From Tsukamurella paurometabola DSM 20162 (GTDB lineage: Bacteria; Actinomycetota; Actinomycetes; Mycobacteriales; Mycobacteriaceae), in contig NC_014158.1 of the NCBI RefSeq assembly GCF_000092225.1, forward strand, positions 2,790,001 to 2,854,000: a stretch of 64,000 nt of DNA, written 5' to 3'. Each line of letters begins with the position of its first letter. Within the stretch, counting starts at the first letter, position 1. The position numbers were made by a program, and so were the translations under genes. Below, in pieces: positions 17,301-26,306 of the stretch. A model generated the notes under the pieces. It had not been told where the DNA came from. It made no database searches and was given only the letters and a program-made list of their open reading frames with translations.

Positions 17301-18052
17301 CGACCACCACCGCACCCCTCGCCATCGTGACAGGCGCCGCGTCCGGGATCCCCGGCTACATCGCGGCGGCCCTCGTCGAACGCGGACACGAGCTGATCGC
17401 GATCGACTCCGACTCCGGGGCACTCGACGCCGCGTCGGCAACGATGCCCGCGGGCGCGGCCGTCACCACGTGGCCGATCGATGTGCGCGACGCCGACGCC
17501 GTCGCCGAACGGTTCGCCCGCGTGGACCTCACCGGCCGCCGGATCGTCCTGGTCAACGGCGTCGGCGGCGATACGCGGCGGATCGACCTGGCGGACCTGG
17601 AGTCGGCCGATCTGTGGGCGTCGTACGCACACAACCTCGAGACGGTCTTCACCATGCTGCGTCACTGCGTTCCCGCGATGAAGGACTCGCGGTGGGGACG
17701 CGTGGTCAACTTCGGCTCGATCGCGGGCCGCACCTACAGCGTCTTCAGCAACACGGGCTACGTCGCAGCCAAGGCCGCGGTGATCGGACTCACGAAACAG
17801 GCGGCGTACGAGCTAGCGCCGTTCGGCGTCACCGTGAACGCCGTGGCCCACGGGCCGATCATGACCGAGCGGATCCTGGCGTCGTGGGCAGACAAGCCGC
17901 AGCGGGATCGCGAGTCCATCCTGGGGCGGATCCCCGTGGGGCACCTGGGATCCATTGCCGACGCCGCCGACATGGTGCTCCCGTTCTGCCTGGAGTCGGC
18001 TGCGTACACCACGGGCGCGGTGCTCGACATCAACGGCGGCATGCACATCTAG
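17297..18052 (+). CDS. short-chain dehydrogenase/reductase
   Basis: A 251-residue SDR with the catalytic tetrad N113, S141 (NFGSIAG), Y155 and K159 (GYVAAK). The coenzyme-binding motif reads TGAASGIPG, with proline where the third glycine of TGxxxGIG is normally found, an unusual change. The NNAG motif is replaced by NGVGG. The C-terminus has the GAVLDINGGMHI ending typical of classical SDRs. It overlaps the enolase-type gene in an ATGA. Oxidation of an alcohol of the pathway intermediate is likely; the substrate is unknown. Confidence 0.9.
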   Translation: MTTTTAPLAIVTGAASGIPGYIAAALVERGHELIAIDSDSGALDAASATMPAGAAVTTWPIDVRDADAVAERFARVDLTGRRIVLVNGVGGDTRRIDLADLESADLWASYAHNLETVFTMLRHCVPAMKDSRWGRVVNFGSIAGRTYSVFSNTGYVAAKAAVIGLTKQAAYELAPFGVTVNAVAHGPIMTERILASWADKPQRDRESILGRIPVGHLGSIADAADMVLPFCLESAAYTTGAVLDINGGMHI

Positions 18053-18083
18053 TCGACCGGCCAACCAAGCGAGAGGAAACACC

Positions 18084-19553
18084 ATGAGTGAGATCGACAC
18101 CGTTGACGTCATCGTCGTCGGGTACGGGTTCGCGGGGGCGGCGACGGCCCTGACGGCACGGGAGGAGGGCGCCTCGGTCCTCATCCTCGAGAAGATGCCG
18201 CACGGGGGCGGCAACTCGCGGGTCAGCGGAGGCAATTGCGTGATCGCCAACGACAACGACGAGGACGCGGCCGGATTCGTCGAGTACCTGGACAGGCTGT
18301 GCTTCGGCACCACCGGCCGGCCGGTGATCGAGGCGCTGGTCCGCGAATCACGCAGCCTCCCCGCGTGGTTCGCCGAGCTGGGGAGCTCTCTGACTGTTCC
18401 CGATCAACTGATCGTGGCGAATACCTATCCGCGCACGATCAAGGGACCAGGCTTCCCCGCAGCGCCGGGCGGGATCGGGACCTTCGCCAAGTACTGCGTG
18501 CCCGGTCCGGCCGACGTCCCGCCGAGCCGTCGCATGTGGGAGTTCCTGTCGGCCAAGGTCGCCGACGCCGGAGTCGAGGTGCGCTACAACAGCCGGGTGA
18601 CGAAGCTGCTGCGGGACGGCTCGGGCACAGTGATCGGCGTCCGGACCGAGGACGATGCCGACGCCCGCGAGATCCGCGCCCGCGCCGGCGTGGTCCTGAC
18701 GTGCGGCGGGTTCGAGAACAACCCGGAGATGCGGACCGAACATCTGCCCAGTACCGCCATGAAGTTCGCGGGCAATCCGGGCAACACCGGCGACGGCAAC
18801 CGCCTGGTGCAGGAGATCGGCGGCGACATCTGGCACATGGGCCGGACGTCGTGCATCATCGGCCATCAGACCGATGAGTTCGAGGCCGCATTCGGCATCT
18901 TCTTCCCCGCACCGGGATTCATCTACGTGGACCAGTACGGCAAACGCTTCGTCGACGAGACCGGGATCGAACTACACGAGTTCTACCGTTCGCTGTCGGA
19001 ATTCGACACCGAACGGGTCGAGTATCCCCGCATCCCGGCGTGGGGAATCTTCACCCACAGCACGCGTCTCGCAGGCCCGCTGACGTGGCGCTCCAGCGGC
19101 TACAACCGCGAGCTATACCAATGGAGCGAGGACAACTCCGCCGAGATCGCCAAGGGATGGATCCACACCGCCGACGACGCAACGCAGTTGGCGAGCACGA
19201 TCGGGACCCCGGACCTCGCGGAGACGGTCGCTCGGTACAACCAGTACTGCGACATCGGCACCGATCTCGACCACCGGCGCGCGCCGGGGACGCTGGAACC
19301 GCTCACCGGGCGACTGTATGCGATCAAGCTGCACCCCACGATCCTGAACACGCAGGGCGGGGCGCGCCGCGACGAGCGCGGCAGCGTCCTGGACTTCGCC
19401 GGCCGTCCCATTCGCGGCCTCTACTCTGCCGGTGAATTCGGCTCGATCTGGGGATTCCTCTACCAGGGCGCCAGCAACATCACGGAATGCCTGACCTTCG
19501 GCCGGATCTCGGGCCGGAACGTGCTCGCCGACGCCCGCACGGTGACGGCGTGA
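18084..19553 (+). CDS. FAD-dependent dehydrogenase, fumarate-reductase/ketosteroid-dehydrogenase type
   Basis: A 489-residue flavoprotein. The dinucleotide-binding fold at residues 8-40 has VGYGFAGAATALTAREEGASV ending in an acidic residue. GGGNSRVSGGN follows, as in succinate-dehydrogenase-type flavoproteins, and the C-terminal FAD region is GLYSAGEFGSIWGFLYQG. Relatives include fumarate/urocanate reductases and 3-ketosteroid delta-1-dehydrogenases, which act on C-C single/double bonds. GAGAGGAAA precedes the ATG. The only real gap in the operon (31 bases) lies in front of it. Confidence 0.88.
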   Translation: MSEIDTVDVIVVGYGFAGAATALTAREEGASVLILEKMPHGGGNSRVSGGNCVIANDNDEDAAGFVEYLDRLCFGTTGRPVIEALVRESRSLPAWFAELGSSLTVPDQLIVANTYPRTIKGPGFPAAPGGIGTFAKYCVPGPADVPPSRRMWEFLSAKVADAGVEVRYNSRVTKLLRDGSGTVIGVRTEDDADAREIRARAGVVLTCGGFENNPEMRTEHLPSTAMKFAGNPGNTGDGNRLVQEIGGDIWHMGRTSCIIGHQTDEFEAAFGIFFPAPGFIYVDQYGKRFVDETGIELHEFYRSLSEFDTERVEYPRIPAWGIFTHSTRLAGPLTWRSSGYNRELYQWSEDNSAEIAKGWIHTADDATQLASTIGTPDLAETVARYNQYCDIGTDLDHRRAPGTLEPLTGRLYAIKLHPTILNTQGGARRDERGSVLDFAGRPIRGLYSAGEFGSIWGFLYQGASNITECLTFGRISGRNVLADARTVTA

Positions 19554-20731
19554 CCGCCCCCGCCTCAGCGAGGACCCGGACGCGGCTCACGCGCATCGCG
19601 ATGTACCTCGGCGCGGGACTCGGGCCGCTCGGCGGCACCGTGATCTCGCCGATGCTCTCCAACATCGGTCACACGCTCCACACCAGTACCTCGGCCGCGG
19701 CCGCCGCACTGACCGCCTACTTCGTGCCCTTCGCCGCGCTGCAACTGATCTCGGGAACCCTCGGTGAACGGTGGGGACGCCGACGTTCCGTGCGGACCGC
19801 ATTCCTCACCTACGCCGTCGCCGCCCTCGTCTGTGCGGTCGCCCCGAACATCACCGTCTTCCTGGTCGCCCGCGTAGTGATGGGATCGGCCAATGCGTTC
19901 ACCACCCCGCTCCTCCTCGCCTCGCTCGCCGACCTGGTACCCACCGACCGCCTCAGCCGCGCCGTCGGGCTCTTCTCCAGCTGCCTCGCGGCGGGACAGT
20001 CCTTCGCTCCGCTCGTGGGCGGCCTGGCGGCCGAGGTGGGCTGGCAATGGGGCTTCGTCGTCGTCGCCGTCGTGGCGTGCGGCCTGGCGGCCCTCCCTCC
20101 CAACGGTGGTCCGCGACCGGGCGCGACCGCACCGCCCTTCCGCAAACTGCTCACGCCGACGATCGGGCTACTGTCCCTGGGAGCACTCGTCTCCTACCTC
20201 GGCGCGTCGTCGCTCCCCTTCCTCGTGGCGCTCTTCGCCGAGGGCCACCTCGGGGTCGGCGAAGCGCAGACCGGCACCCTGCTGCTCGGTTTCGGACTCG
20301 CTGGCCTCCTGCTCGGAACCTACTGGGGCGCCTTGACGGACCGCTTCGGCGCCGTCCGGTGCGGGATCGTCGCCTCGGTGGCGACCGCGGCGTGCGTGTC
20401 CGCCGTCGGTCTCGTGACGAACTCGATCGAGCTCGCTGCGATCTGGACCGCCGCGGGATGTGGCGCGTCGATGATGACCGTGGCCATGCAGAACCTAACC
20501 GTCCGCGCGATCCCCGAGAACAAGGGCGGCGCCCTCTCGATAGTGTCCGCGTTCAGGTTCTCGGGGGCGGCGATAGCTCCGCTCCTCTGGCTACCGATCT
20601 ACACCGGAAACGCGACTACCGCCTTCCTGGTCGCGGGGTGTTCGGTACTGATCGCGATCCCTGCCCTGGCCGCACTGCCGAGGATACGTACCGCCCCGAT
20701 CGATTCCTTGCCCACCAAGGAGACTCTCTGA
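19550..20731 (+). CDS. major facilitator superfamily transporter
   Basis: A 393-residue membrane protein with about 12 hydrophobic segments. The loop after helix 2 carries GTLGERWGRRRSVR, the MFS motif A signature, and a similar motif (GALTDRFGAVRCG) is in the second half. It starts at GTG in a GTGA overlap with the FAD gene stop. It probably imports the substrate or exports the product of the surrounding pathway. The set-up resembles drug:H+ antiporter-1 members, but the specificity is not readable. Confidence 0.9.
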   Translation: MTAPASARTRTRLTRIAMYLGAGLGPLGGTVISPMLSNIGHTLHTSTSAAAAALTAYFVPFAALQLISGTLGERWGRRRSVRTAFLTYAVAALVCAVAPNITVFLVARVVMGSANAFTTPLLLASLADLVPTDRLSRAVGLFSSCLAAGQSFAPLVGGLAAEVGWQWGFVVVAVVACGLAALPPNGGPRPGATAPPFRKLLTPTIGLLSLGALVSYLGASSLPFLVALFAEGHLGVGEAQTGTLLLGFGLAGLLLGTYWGALTDRFGAVRCGIVASVATAACVSAVGLVTNSIELAAIWTAAGCGASMMTVAMQNLTVRAIPENKGGALSIVSAFRFSGAAIAPLLWLPIYTGNATTAFLVAGCSVLIAIPALAALPRIRTAPIDSLPTKETL

Positions 20732-21537
20732 TGCGCCTCGGCCGCGTGCTCCACGAAGGCTGGCCGCGGTATGTCGCGGTTGGGCCCGACCTCCGCTCCG
20801 GGACGCTGGTCGACGGAGATCCGTTCGCACCAGGCTTCCTCGACCGGCTCGCGGGCCCCGAGATCGCGATCGATCGGTTACTGGCTCCGGTGATCCCGGG
20901 CAAGATCGTCGTGGTCGGCAAGAACTACCCGCCCGCCGACTCGGCGACGCCGCTGGTGCTGAACCTGAAGCCCTCGACGTCGGCGATCGGACCGGCTGAC
21001 TCGATCCGGCTTCCGGGCCCACCCCACGATGTCCAGTACGAGGGCGAACTCGCCGTGGTGATCGGGCAGCGCATACCGATGGGAAGCAGATTCATCCCGC
21101 AGGGGGCGGTGTTCGGATACACCTGTGCGAACGATGTCACTGACTGGGCGATCGGCCTCACCACCGGCCACTGGACCCGCGCCAAGAGCCGGGACTCGTT
21201 CTGCCCTCTTGGCCCGGTCATCTGCACCGACATCGACCCGGACCACCTTGCCATCACTACAGTCGTCAATCACCGGGTCGTACAGCGCGGCGATACGTCA
21301 GCGATGATCCGGTCCGTCGGCGAGCTGATCGCACTCATCACGGCCGAAATGACGCTCCTGCCCGGCGACGTGATCCTCACGGGCACTCCTCCAGGCGGAG
21401 CTGCGCTGTCGGCCGGCGAGACCGTGTCAGTCACGATAGACCGGATCGGCACCCTCACCAATCACGTAGTCGCGCCGCTCCCGACCCCAGGCGAGTCGTT
21501 CGACCGCTCCCCGCACTACGAAAGGACCCGCACATGA
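20731..21537 (+). CDS. fumarylacetoacetate hydrolase (FAH) family protein
   Basis: A 268-residue protein with the FAH metal site: E104 and E106 in VQYEGELAVV and D135 in CANDVTDWA, and a conserved lysine in TRAKSRDSFCPLGP. Family members are C-C hydrolases, decarboxylases or tautomerases acting on beta-diketo or oxo acids, usually in ring degradation. It overlaps MFS by one base (TGATG) and the aroQ fragment by four (ATGA). The N-terminal 50 residues form the usual small domain. Its presence supports a catabolic ring-opening or oxo-acid step. Confidence 0.9.
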   Translation: MRLGRVLHEGWPRYVAVGPDLRSGTLVDGDPFAPGFLDRLAGPEIAIDRLLAPVIPGKIVVVGKNYPPADSATPLVLNLKPSTSAIGPADSIRLPGPPHDVQYEGELAVVIGQRIPMGSRFIPQGAVFGYTCANDVTDWAIGLTTGHWTRAKSRDSFCPLGPVICTDIDPDHLAITTVVNHRVVQRGDTSAMIRSVGELIALITAEMTLLPGDVILTGTPPGGAALSAGETVSVTIDRIGTLTNHVVAPLPTPGESFDRSPHYERTRT

Positions 21538-21641
21538 CTACCGAAACCCTTGGCCGCCCCCGTTTGCTGCTGCTGAACGGACCCAACCTCGACCTTCTCG
21601 GAGAGCGGGAAGGGCCTGCTGCACGGGTAGGTGACATCTGA
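21534..21641 (+). pseudogene. aroQ: 5' fragment of type II 3-dehydroquinate dehydratase, cut by IS3
   Basis: The first residues read RPRLLLLNGPNLDLLGERE, the hallmark N-terminus of AroQ (LNGPNLNLLG). Genuine sequence stops at 21616, where the IS3 repeat begins; the frame then runs 8 codons into the element to TGA at 21639-21641. A complete enzyme has about 145 residues. In an ATGA overlap with the FAH gene, it was the last (or next) gene of the operon. It suggests either a catabolic hydroaromatic route or a dehydratase recruited by the pathway. Confidence 0.85.
21613..21616. repeat. 4-base flank GGCC, left side of IS3
   Basis: GGCC occurs immediately outside the left IS3 repeat, and again at 22900-22903 immediately outside the right one, consistent with a 4-base target duplication. 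Because GGCC is its own complement and both flanking genes are truncated, a chance match after a deletion is also possible. Confidence 0.5.
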
Positions 21642-21680
21642 TCTGTGGTGCCGAGGGGTGCCGCTGGAAGGATGTGCACT

Positions 21681-21974
21681 GTGCCTAAGCCGTATCCGAA
21701 GGAGTTCCGCGACGATGTGGTCCGTGTCGCGCGTAATCGTGAGCCGGGAGTCCGTCTCAAGCAGATCGCTGCCGACTTCGGCATTAGCGAGTCGTGCCTG
21801 ATGAACTGGGTGAAGACCGCCGATGTCGAGGCCGGCTCCAAGTCCGGGAGCAGTGCGGCGCAGTCGGCGACCGAGAGGCAAATGCGTAAGCGGATTCGGC
21901 TCCTTGAGCAGGAGAATGAGGTCCTGCGTCGTGCGGCTGCGTATCTGTCGCAGGCGAACCTGCCGGGAAAATGA
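21681..21974 (+). CDS. IS3 OrfA, helix-turn-helix protein
   Basis: A 97-residue protein from GTG with GGAAGG nine bases upstream. The N-terminal HTH_Tnp_1 region (KEFRDDVVRVA, then LKQIAADFGISESCLMNWV) binds the ends, and a C-terminal leucine-zipper-like coil (KRIRLLEQENEVLRRA) follows. Its TGA overlaps the orfB ATG (AAAATGATG), so OrfB can be made by coupling or by -1 slippage on the A run. Confidence 0.9.
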   Translation: MPKPYPKEFRDDVVRVARNREPGVRLKQIAADFGISESCLMNWVKTADVEAGSKSGSSAAQSATERQMRKRIRLLEQENEVLRRAAAYLSQANLPGK

Positions 21975-22873
21975 TGTACCCGCTCGTGAAAGAGCTCGCC
22001 GACGACGGTGTTCCCGTCACGGTGTCGTGCCGGGTTTTGAAGCTCTCCCGTCAGCCTTACTACCGTTGGCTCGCCGCCCCGGTCCCCGCGACGGAGCTGG
22101 TCGAGGCGTATCGCGCGAACGCCCTGTTCGACGCCAGCGTTGATGATCCGGAGTTCGGTCACCGGTTACTCGCAGACGAGGCCCGCGCTGCCGGTGAGCC
22201 TATGGCGGACCGCACTGCGTGGCGGATCTGCCGCGACAACCGGTGGTGGAGCGTCTTCGGAAAGAAACGCTCGAGCAAGGGCGGCAAACCCGGGCCCGCG
22301 GTCCACGACGATCTATGCACCGTCACCGACGAGCACGGCAGGACTCGTCACCGGTTCACCGCAGATGCACCGAATCGGTTGTGGCTCACAGATATCACTG
22401 AACACAGGGCTCGGGAAGGGAAGCTGTATCTGTGTGCGATCAAAGATGCCTACTCCGGGCGGATCGTCGGCTACTCCGTCGACTCGAGGATGAAGGCCCG
22501 GCTCGCCGTCAACGCCCTCAACAACGCTGTCGCGATGCGCGGTGATGTCACCGGATGCATAGTTCATAGTGACAGAGGATCGCAATTCCGGAGCCGAAAA
22601 TTCCGACGTGCCTTGGAATATCACGGACTACGCGGATCAATGGGCCGAGTCGCCTCCTGCGGCGACAATGCCGCGATGGAGTCGTTCTTCAGCCTGCTGC
22701 AGAACAACGTCCTCGACCGCCACTGCTGGGCCACCCGGCAGGAACTGCGGACCGCGATCATCACCTGGATCGAACGGACCTACCACCGCCGGCGCCGACA
22801 ACGCCGCCTTGGACGATTGACACCCATCGCATTCGAGTCCACCATGAACCCGGCCGCGCCACACGCGGCCTGA
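21971..22873 (+). CDS. IS3 OrfB, DDE transposase
   Basis: A 300-residue catalytic subunit with an rve integrase core: Asp in WLTDITEH, Asp in IVHSDRGSQF and Glu in CGDNAAMESFFSLLQ. The N-terminal HTH_21 region precedes the core. It ends seven bases before the right terminal repeat. It looks complete, so the element may still be active. Confidence 0.93.
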   Translation: MMYPLVKELADDGVPVTVSCRVLKLSRQPYYRWLAAPVPATELVEAYRANALFDASVDDPEFGHRLLADEARAAGEPMADRTAWRICRDNRWWSVFGKKRSSKGGKPGPAVHDDLCTVTDEHGRTRHRFTADAPNRLWLTDITEHRAREGKLYLCAIKDAYSGRIVGYSVDSRMKARLAVNALNNAVAMRGDVTGCIVHSDRGSQFRSRKFRRALEYHGLRGSMGRVASCGDNAAMESFFSLLQNNVLDRHCWATRQELRTAIITWIERTYHRRRRQRRLGRLTPIAFESTMNPAAPHAA

Positions 22874-22879
22874 CCAACT

Positions 22880-22899
22880 TGTCACCTACCCGTGCAGCA
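22880..22899 (-). repeat. IS3 right terminal inverted repeat
   Basis: The exact reverse complement of 21617-21636 over 20 bases. It is followed by GGCC at 22900-22903 and then directly by the coding sequence of the truncated ABC permease, which reads toward the element. Confidence 0.93.
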
Positions 22900-23375
22900 G
22901 GCCCTCCGAACAGCAGCAGCACCGCGAAGCCGAGGATCGCGTCGACCGGGTTCGTGCGGATGCGCCACCCGATCGCCAGTCCGGTCAGGCACATGACCAC
23001 GACGCCGATCGATGAGTGCAACAGGCTGGCGATGCTACGGCCGATGAGCACGGAGGCACGGCTGATCGGTAGCGACCGGAACCGGTCGATGATGCCCTTG
23101 TCCAGATCGGTGGTGAGGCCGCCCGCGACCACGAAGCAGGTGAACACCATCGTCTGTCCGAGGATGCCGGGCAACAGGTACTCGCGGTAAGAGACGCCTT
23201 GGGTGGGGATGGCAGCACCGAAGACGAACGCGAACAGCACCGTGAACATGATCGGCTGAATGGTGACGTCCGAGAGCATCTCGGGCATCCGTTTGGTGTG
23301 GATCATGCTGCGTTTGACCATGATCCAAGACTGTTGCCAGATGCTCGTCTGGTGCGTCTCGACGGTGGCGGTCAC
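22900..23375 (-). pseudogene. ABC-2 type permease (DrrB-like), 3' truncated at IS3
   Basis: About 158 residues of genuine sequence survive; family members have about 250-290. The visible part has the N-terminal cytoplasmic segment and four hydrophobic helices, including MFTVLFAFVFGAAIP, TMVFTCFVVAGGLTTDLDKG and the ABC-2 motif region IIDRFRSLPISRASVLIGR. The frame ends in LLLFG at the IS3 boundary and would read on into IS3 sequence. The GTG start overlaps the ATPase stop (GTGA). With one or two helices lost, the exporter is probably non-functional. Confidence 0.85.
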
Positions 23376-24361
23376 GGGTTCATCTCCTCGGCATCGAGCT
23401 GCTGGCTGGGTTCGGCGCGTTGGCCGGTGAGCGAGAGGAAGACGTCATCGAGGCTGGGCCGGGCGAGCCCGAGATCGTCGACATCGATGCCGCTGTCCTC
23501 GAAGAGCGCCGCGACCCGGTTCAGATCGGCCAGGCCGTTGGCGGAGCTGCTGACCCGGCGGGCGCCCTCGTCGACGTACACCTCGCTGCCGAGCCCGGCG
23601 AGTATCTCGCGGGCGCGGGGTATGTCCGCCGCGGAGGACACGGTGATCACCAGGCTGGCCGCCCCGGCCCGCTCCTTGAGTTGCAGCGGAGTGCCCTGGG
23701 CGATCACCTTGCCCTTGTCGATCACCACGATGTCGTCCGCGAGCTGATCGGCCTCCTCCAGGTATTGGGTGGTCAGCAGAAGGGTGGTGCCTTGTGCGAC
23801 CAGGTCGCGCAACACGTCCCACAGCTCGGAGCGGGCGCGCGGATCGAGGCCCGTGGTGGGCTCGTCGAGAAACAGCACCGGCGGAGCGGTGAGCAGGCTG
23901 ACCGCCAGATCGAGCCGGCGCCGCATACCGCCGGAATACGCCTTGACCTGCTTGTCCCCCGCGTCGGTCAGGGAGAATTGCTCCAATAGGTCGTCGCTGC
24001 GCCCCTTCAGCACGGCCTTGGGAATGCCGTAGAGGCCACCGATCATGCGCAGGTTCTCGCGGCCCGTGAGGATCTCGTCGACCGTCGCCGCCTGGCCGGT
24101 GAGGCCCATGTTGCGCCGGACCTGTGCGGGATCGTCGATCACGTCGTATCCCGCGATGCGGGCGGTACCCGAGGTGGGCGGCGACAGCGTGGTCATCATC
24201 CGGACCGTGGTCGTCTTGCCCGCACCGTTCGGTCCGAGCATGCCGAGCACGCTTCCCGTGGGAACCCGGAAGCTCACGCCGTCCACGGCGGTGAAATCGT
24301 CGAATCGTTTGACGAGGTCGATGGCCTCGATGGCCCAATCGCCCGGGGCTGAGTCGGTCAT
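23372..24361 (-). CDS. ABC transporter ATPase, DrrA-like
   Basis: A 329-residue ATPase of the daunorubicin-resistance type. Walker A is GPNGAGKTT, the signature YSGGMRRR, Walker B VLFLDEPTTGLDP, and the switch His is replaced within LLLTTQYLEEAD, as is usual for this group. The C-terminal 80 residues form the DrrA-type accessory domain. The ATG (MTDSAPGDW) is favoured over an upstream GTG. It pairs with the permease through a GTGA overlap. The ATPase is intact, but its permease partner is truncated. Confidence 0.93.
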   Translation of the reverse strand: MTDSAPGDWAIEAIDLVKRFDDFTAVDGVSFRVPTGSVLGMLGPNGAGKTTTVRMMTTLSPPTSGTARIAGYDVIDDPAQVRRNMGLTGQAATVDEILTGRENLRMIGGLYGIPKAVLKGRSDDLLEQFSLTDAGDKQVKAYSGGMRRRLDLAVSLLTAPPVLFLDEPTTGLDPRARSELWDVLRDLVAQGTTLLLTTQYLEEADQLADDIVVIDKGKVIAQGTPLQLKERAGAASLVITVSSAADIPRAREILAGLGSEVYVDEGARRVSSSANGLADLNRVAALFEDSGIDVDDLGLARPSLDDVFLSLTGQRAEPSQQLDAEEMNP

Positions 24362-24431
24362 GGGGACGACGGTAGTGCGACCCACTGACGAGTTCTAGGC
24401 ATTTTCGGCACGAACCGGACCGGAGGGACGG

Positions 24432-25181
24432 CTACTGACCCGCGCGCCGCACCGTCAGGACGCTCTCCGATTGCCGTTCGGCGTAGTAGGCCTCGGCTCC
24501 CCCGTTGAGCCCGAACAGCCGTTTGCTCCAGAGCAGCCACGCGACGGCGGCGATGTTGACCAGCAGTGCACCGGCACGCAGCACGGTGACCTTCTCGCTG
24601 ATCTCGTAGATTTCCAGCGGCAGGAACGCCGAGGTGGCGATCACCGCGAAGTACTCGCCCCACCGTGCGCCGCGCCAGAGCCCCACGGCCTCGACGAACT
24701 CGATCACCGCGTACGCGAAAAGCCCCGCGGCCACCCAGAGCAGAGTGGTCCCGGACAGGTCGAGCGCCTGGTCGAGCGCCCGGATGATGCGGGAGTCGTC
24801 CGGATTCCAACCGAGTTGCTCGCCCAACGCGCGCAGCACGGGGAGCTCGGAGTCGAAGATCTCCCGGAGATGACCGCGGGAATCGCGGACCTTCCACACG
24901 GCGAAGCCCGCGGCGACGAACACGAGGCCGCGCAGAAACCGTTCGACGGCGAGGAATCGCATGATCAGCTCGTCACGAAGCGCACGACCGCGCGGAACCG
25001 TCGGCGCCTCCGCGGCGGGGCCGGAACCGACCGGCTCACCGACCACGTAGTCGTCGCACCGCAGGCACCGCCACGCCGACCCCTCCGGTGTCTCGGCGTG
25101 GATGCGCCCACGGAGGTCGCCCTCGTCGGGCGCGTAGGTGACGTGGCCGCGCACGCCACACCACAGCACGGAGAGGTTCAT
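24432..25181 (-). CDS. DUF2127 family membrane protein
   Basis: A 249-residue protein. The N-terminus resembles a small zinc-ribbon-like region (a Cys early in the chain, then WRCLRCDDYVVG), followed by four hydrophobic helices. The FLAVERFLRGLVFVAAG and LFAYAVIEFVEAVGLWRG segments are typical of DUF2127 proteins, whose role is unknown. The gene is single, between the ABC transporter and RNase P RNA. Confidence 0.8.
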   Translation of the reverse strand: MNLSVLWCGVRGHVTYAPDEGDLRGRIHAETPEGSAWRCLRCDDYVVGEPVGSGPAAEAPTVPRGRALRDELIMRFLAVERFLRGLVFVAAGFAVWKVRDSRGHLREIFDSELPVLRALGEQLGWNPDDSRIIRALDQALDLSGTTLLWVAAGLFAYAVIEFVEAVGLWRGARWGEYFAVIATSAFLPLEIYEISEKVTVLRAGALLVNIAAVAWLLWSKRLFGLNGGAEAYYAERQSESVLTVRRAGQ

Positions 25182-25219
25182 CCGCTCAGGCTAGCGCCGA
25201 ACGGCGGAATCCGGTGGGG

Positions 25220-25639
<420 letters not shown>

Positions 25640-25658
25640 TCGTACAGGGTACCCCGCG

Positions 25659-26306
25659 TTAGAGCTGGGCGGTGCGGTTGACCAGGCGCACCGAGGCACC
25701 GCCGTCGGGGTAGAAGTCGGCTATCGAGATGGACGCCAGATCCAGGTGCAGCCGGTAGAGCAGCTGCGGACCGGCGTCGAGGGCGATACGCAGCAACGTC
25801 TTGATCGGCGTGACGTGCGAGACCACGAGCACGGTACCGCCGGGCCGCTCGGCGAGGATGCGGCGCAGCGCGGCCTCCACCCGGGCGTGCACCTCGTCGA
25901 AACTCTCGCCACCGGGAGCCGCGACAGAGGTGTCACCGAGCCAGCGGCCGTGGAGCTCCGGATCGCGATCGCGGGCCTGGCCGAAGGTGAGCCCCTCCCA
26001 TTCGCCGAAGTCCGTCTCGATCAGCCCCTCATCGATCCGGAAGTCGAGACCGCGGCCCACGTTCACCTCGTCGGCGGTCTGTCGCGCGCGATCGAGCGGC
26101 GAGCAGACGATCGCATCGATCCCGGTGCTCGCCAGCAGCCCGGCCGCGCCCGCGGCCTGCGCGTGCCCGATTTCGGTGAGCGCAGGATTCCCACGTCCGG
26201 AGTACAACCGCCGCACCGACGACGGGGTCTGCCCGTGCCGCAGCAGGATCAGCCGGGTCGGTTCTCCCACCGAGGCCGTCCAGCCGCCGCGCTGCGGGCC
26301 CGTCAC
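25659..26306 (-). CDS. histidine phosphatase family protein (CobC-like)
   Basis: A 215-residue phosphoglycerate-mutase-fold phosphatase. The catalytic RHG is in LILLRHGQTPSSVRRLYSGRG and the second His in VVSHVTPIKTLL, with IETDFGEWEG typical of CobC-like members. It starts at GTG in a GTGA overlap with the preceding zinc-ribbon gene. The M. tuberculosis counterpart Rv2228c carries an N-terminal RNase HI domain; none is present here, so this version keeps only the phosphatase half. The role may be alpha-ribazole phosphate dephosphorylation in cobalamin synthesis. Confidence 0.88.
   Translation of the reverse strand: MTGPQRGGWTASVGEPTRLILLRHGQTPSSVRRLYSGRGNPALTEIGHAQAAGAAGLLASTGIDAIVCSPLDRARQTADEVNVGRGLDFRIDEGLIETDFGEWEGLTFGQARDRDPELHGRWLGDTSVAAPGGESFDEVHARVEAALRRILAERPGGTVLVVSHVTPIKTLLRIALDAGPQLLYRLHLDLASISIADFYPDGGASVRLVNRTAQL

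Larger units (their letters stand above)
21617..22899 (+). mobile_element. IS3-family insertion sequence
   Basis: A 1283-base element with perfect 20-base inverted repeats (21617-21636 and 22880-22899, beginning TGCTGCACGGG) and two overlapping genes, orfA and orfB, in the standard IS3 layout. The genes look intact. It lies between the 5' fragment of aroQ and the 3'-truncated ABC permease gene and marks the right end of the accessory island. Confidence 0.93.

Noticed and set aside
12196-22903. Reading the whole island as a composite transposon or prophage
   Set aside because: The two flanking elements belong to different families (IS30 and IS3) and cannot cooperate. No integrase, phage structural gene or att site is seen.
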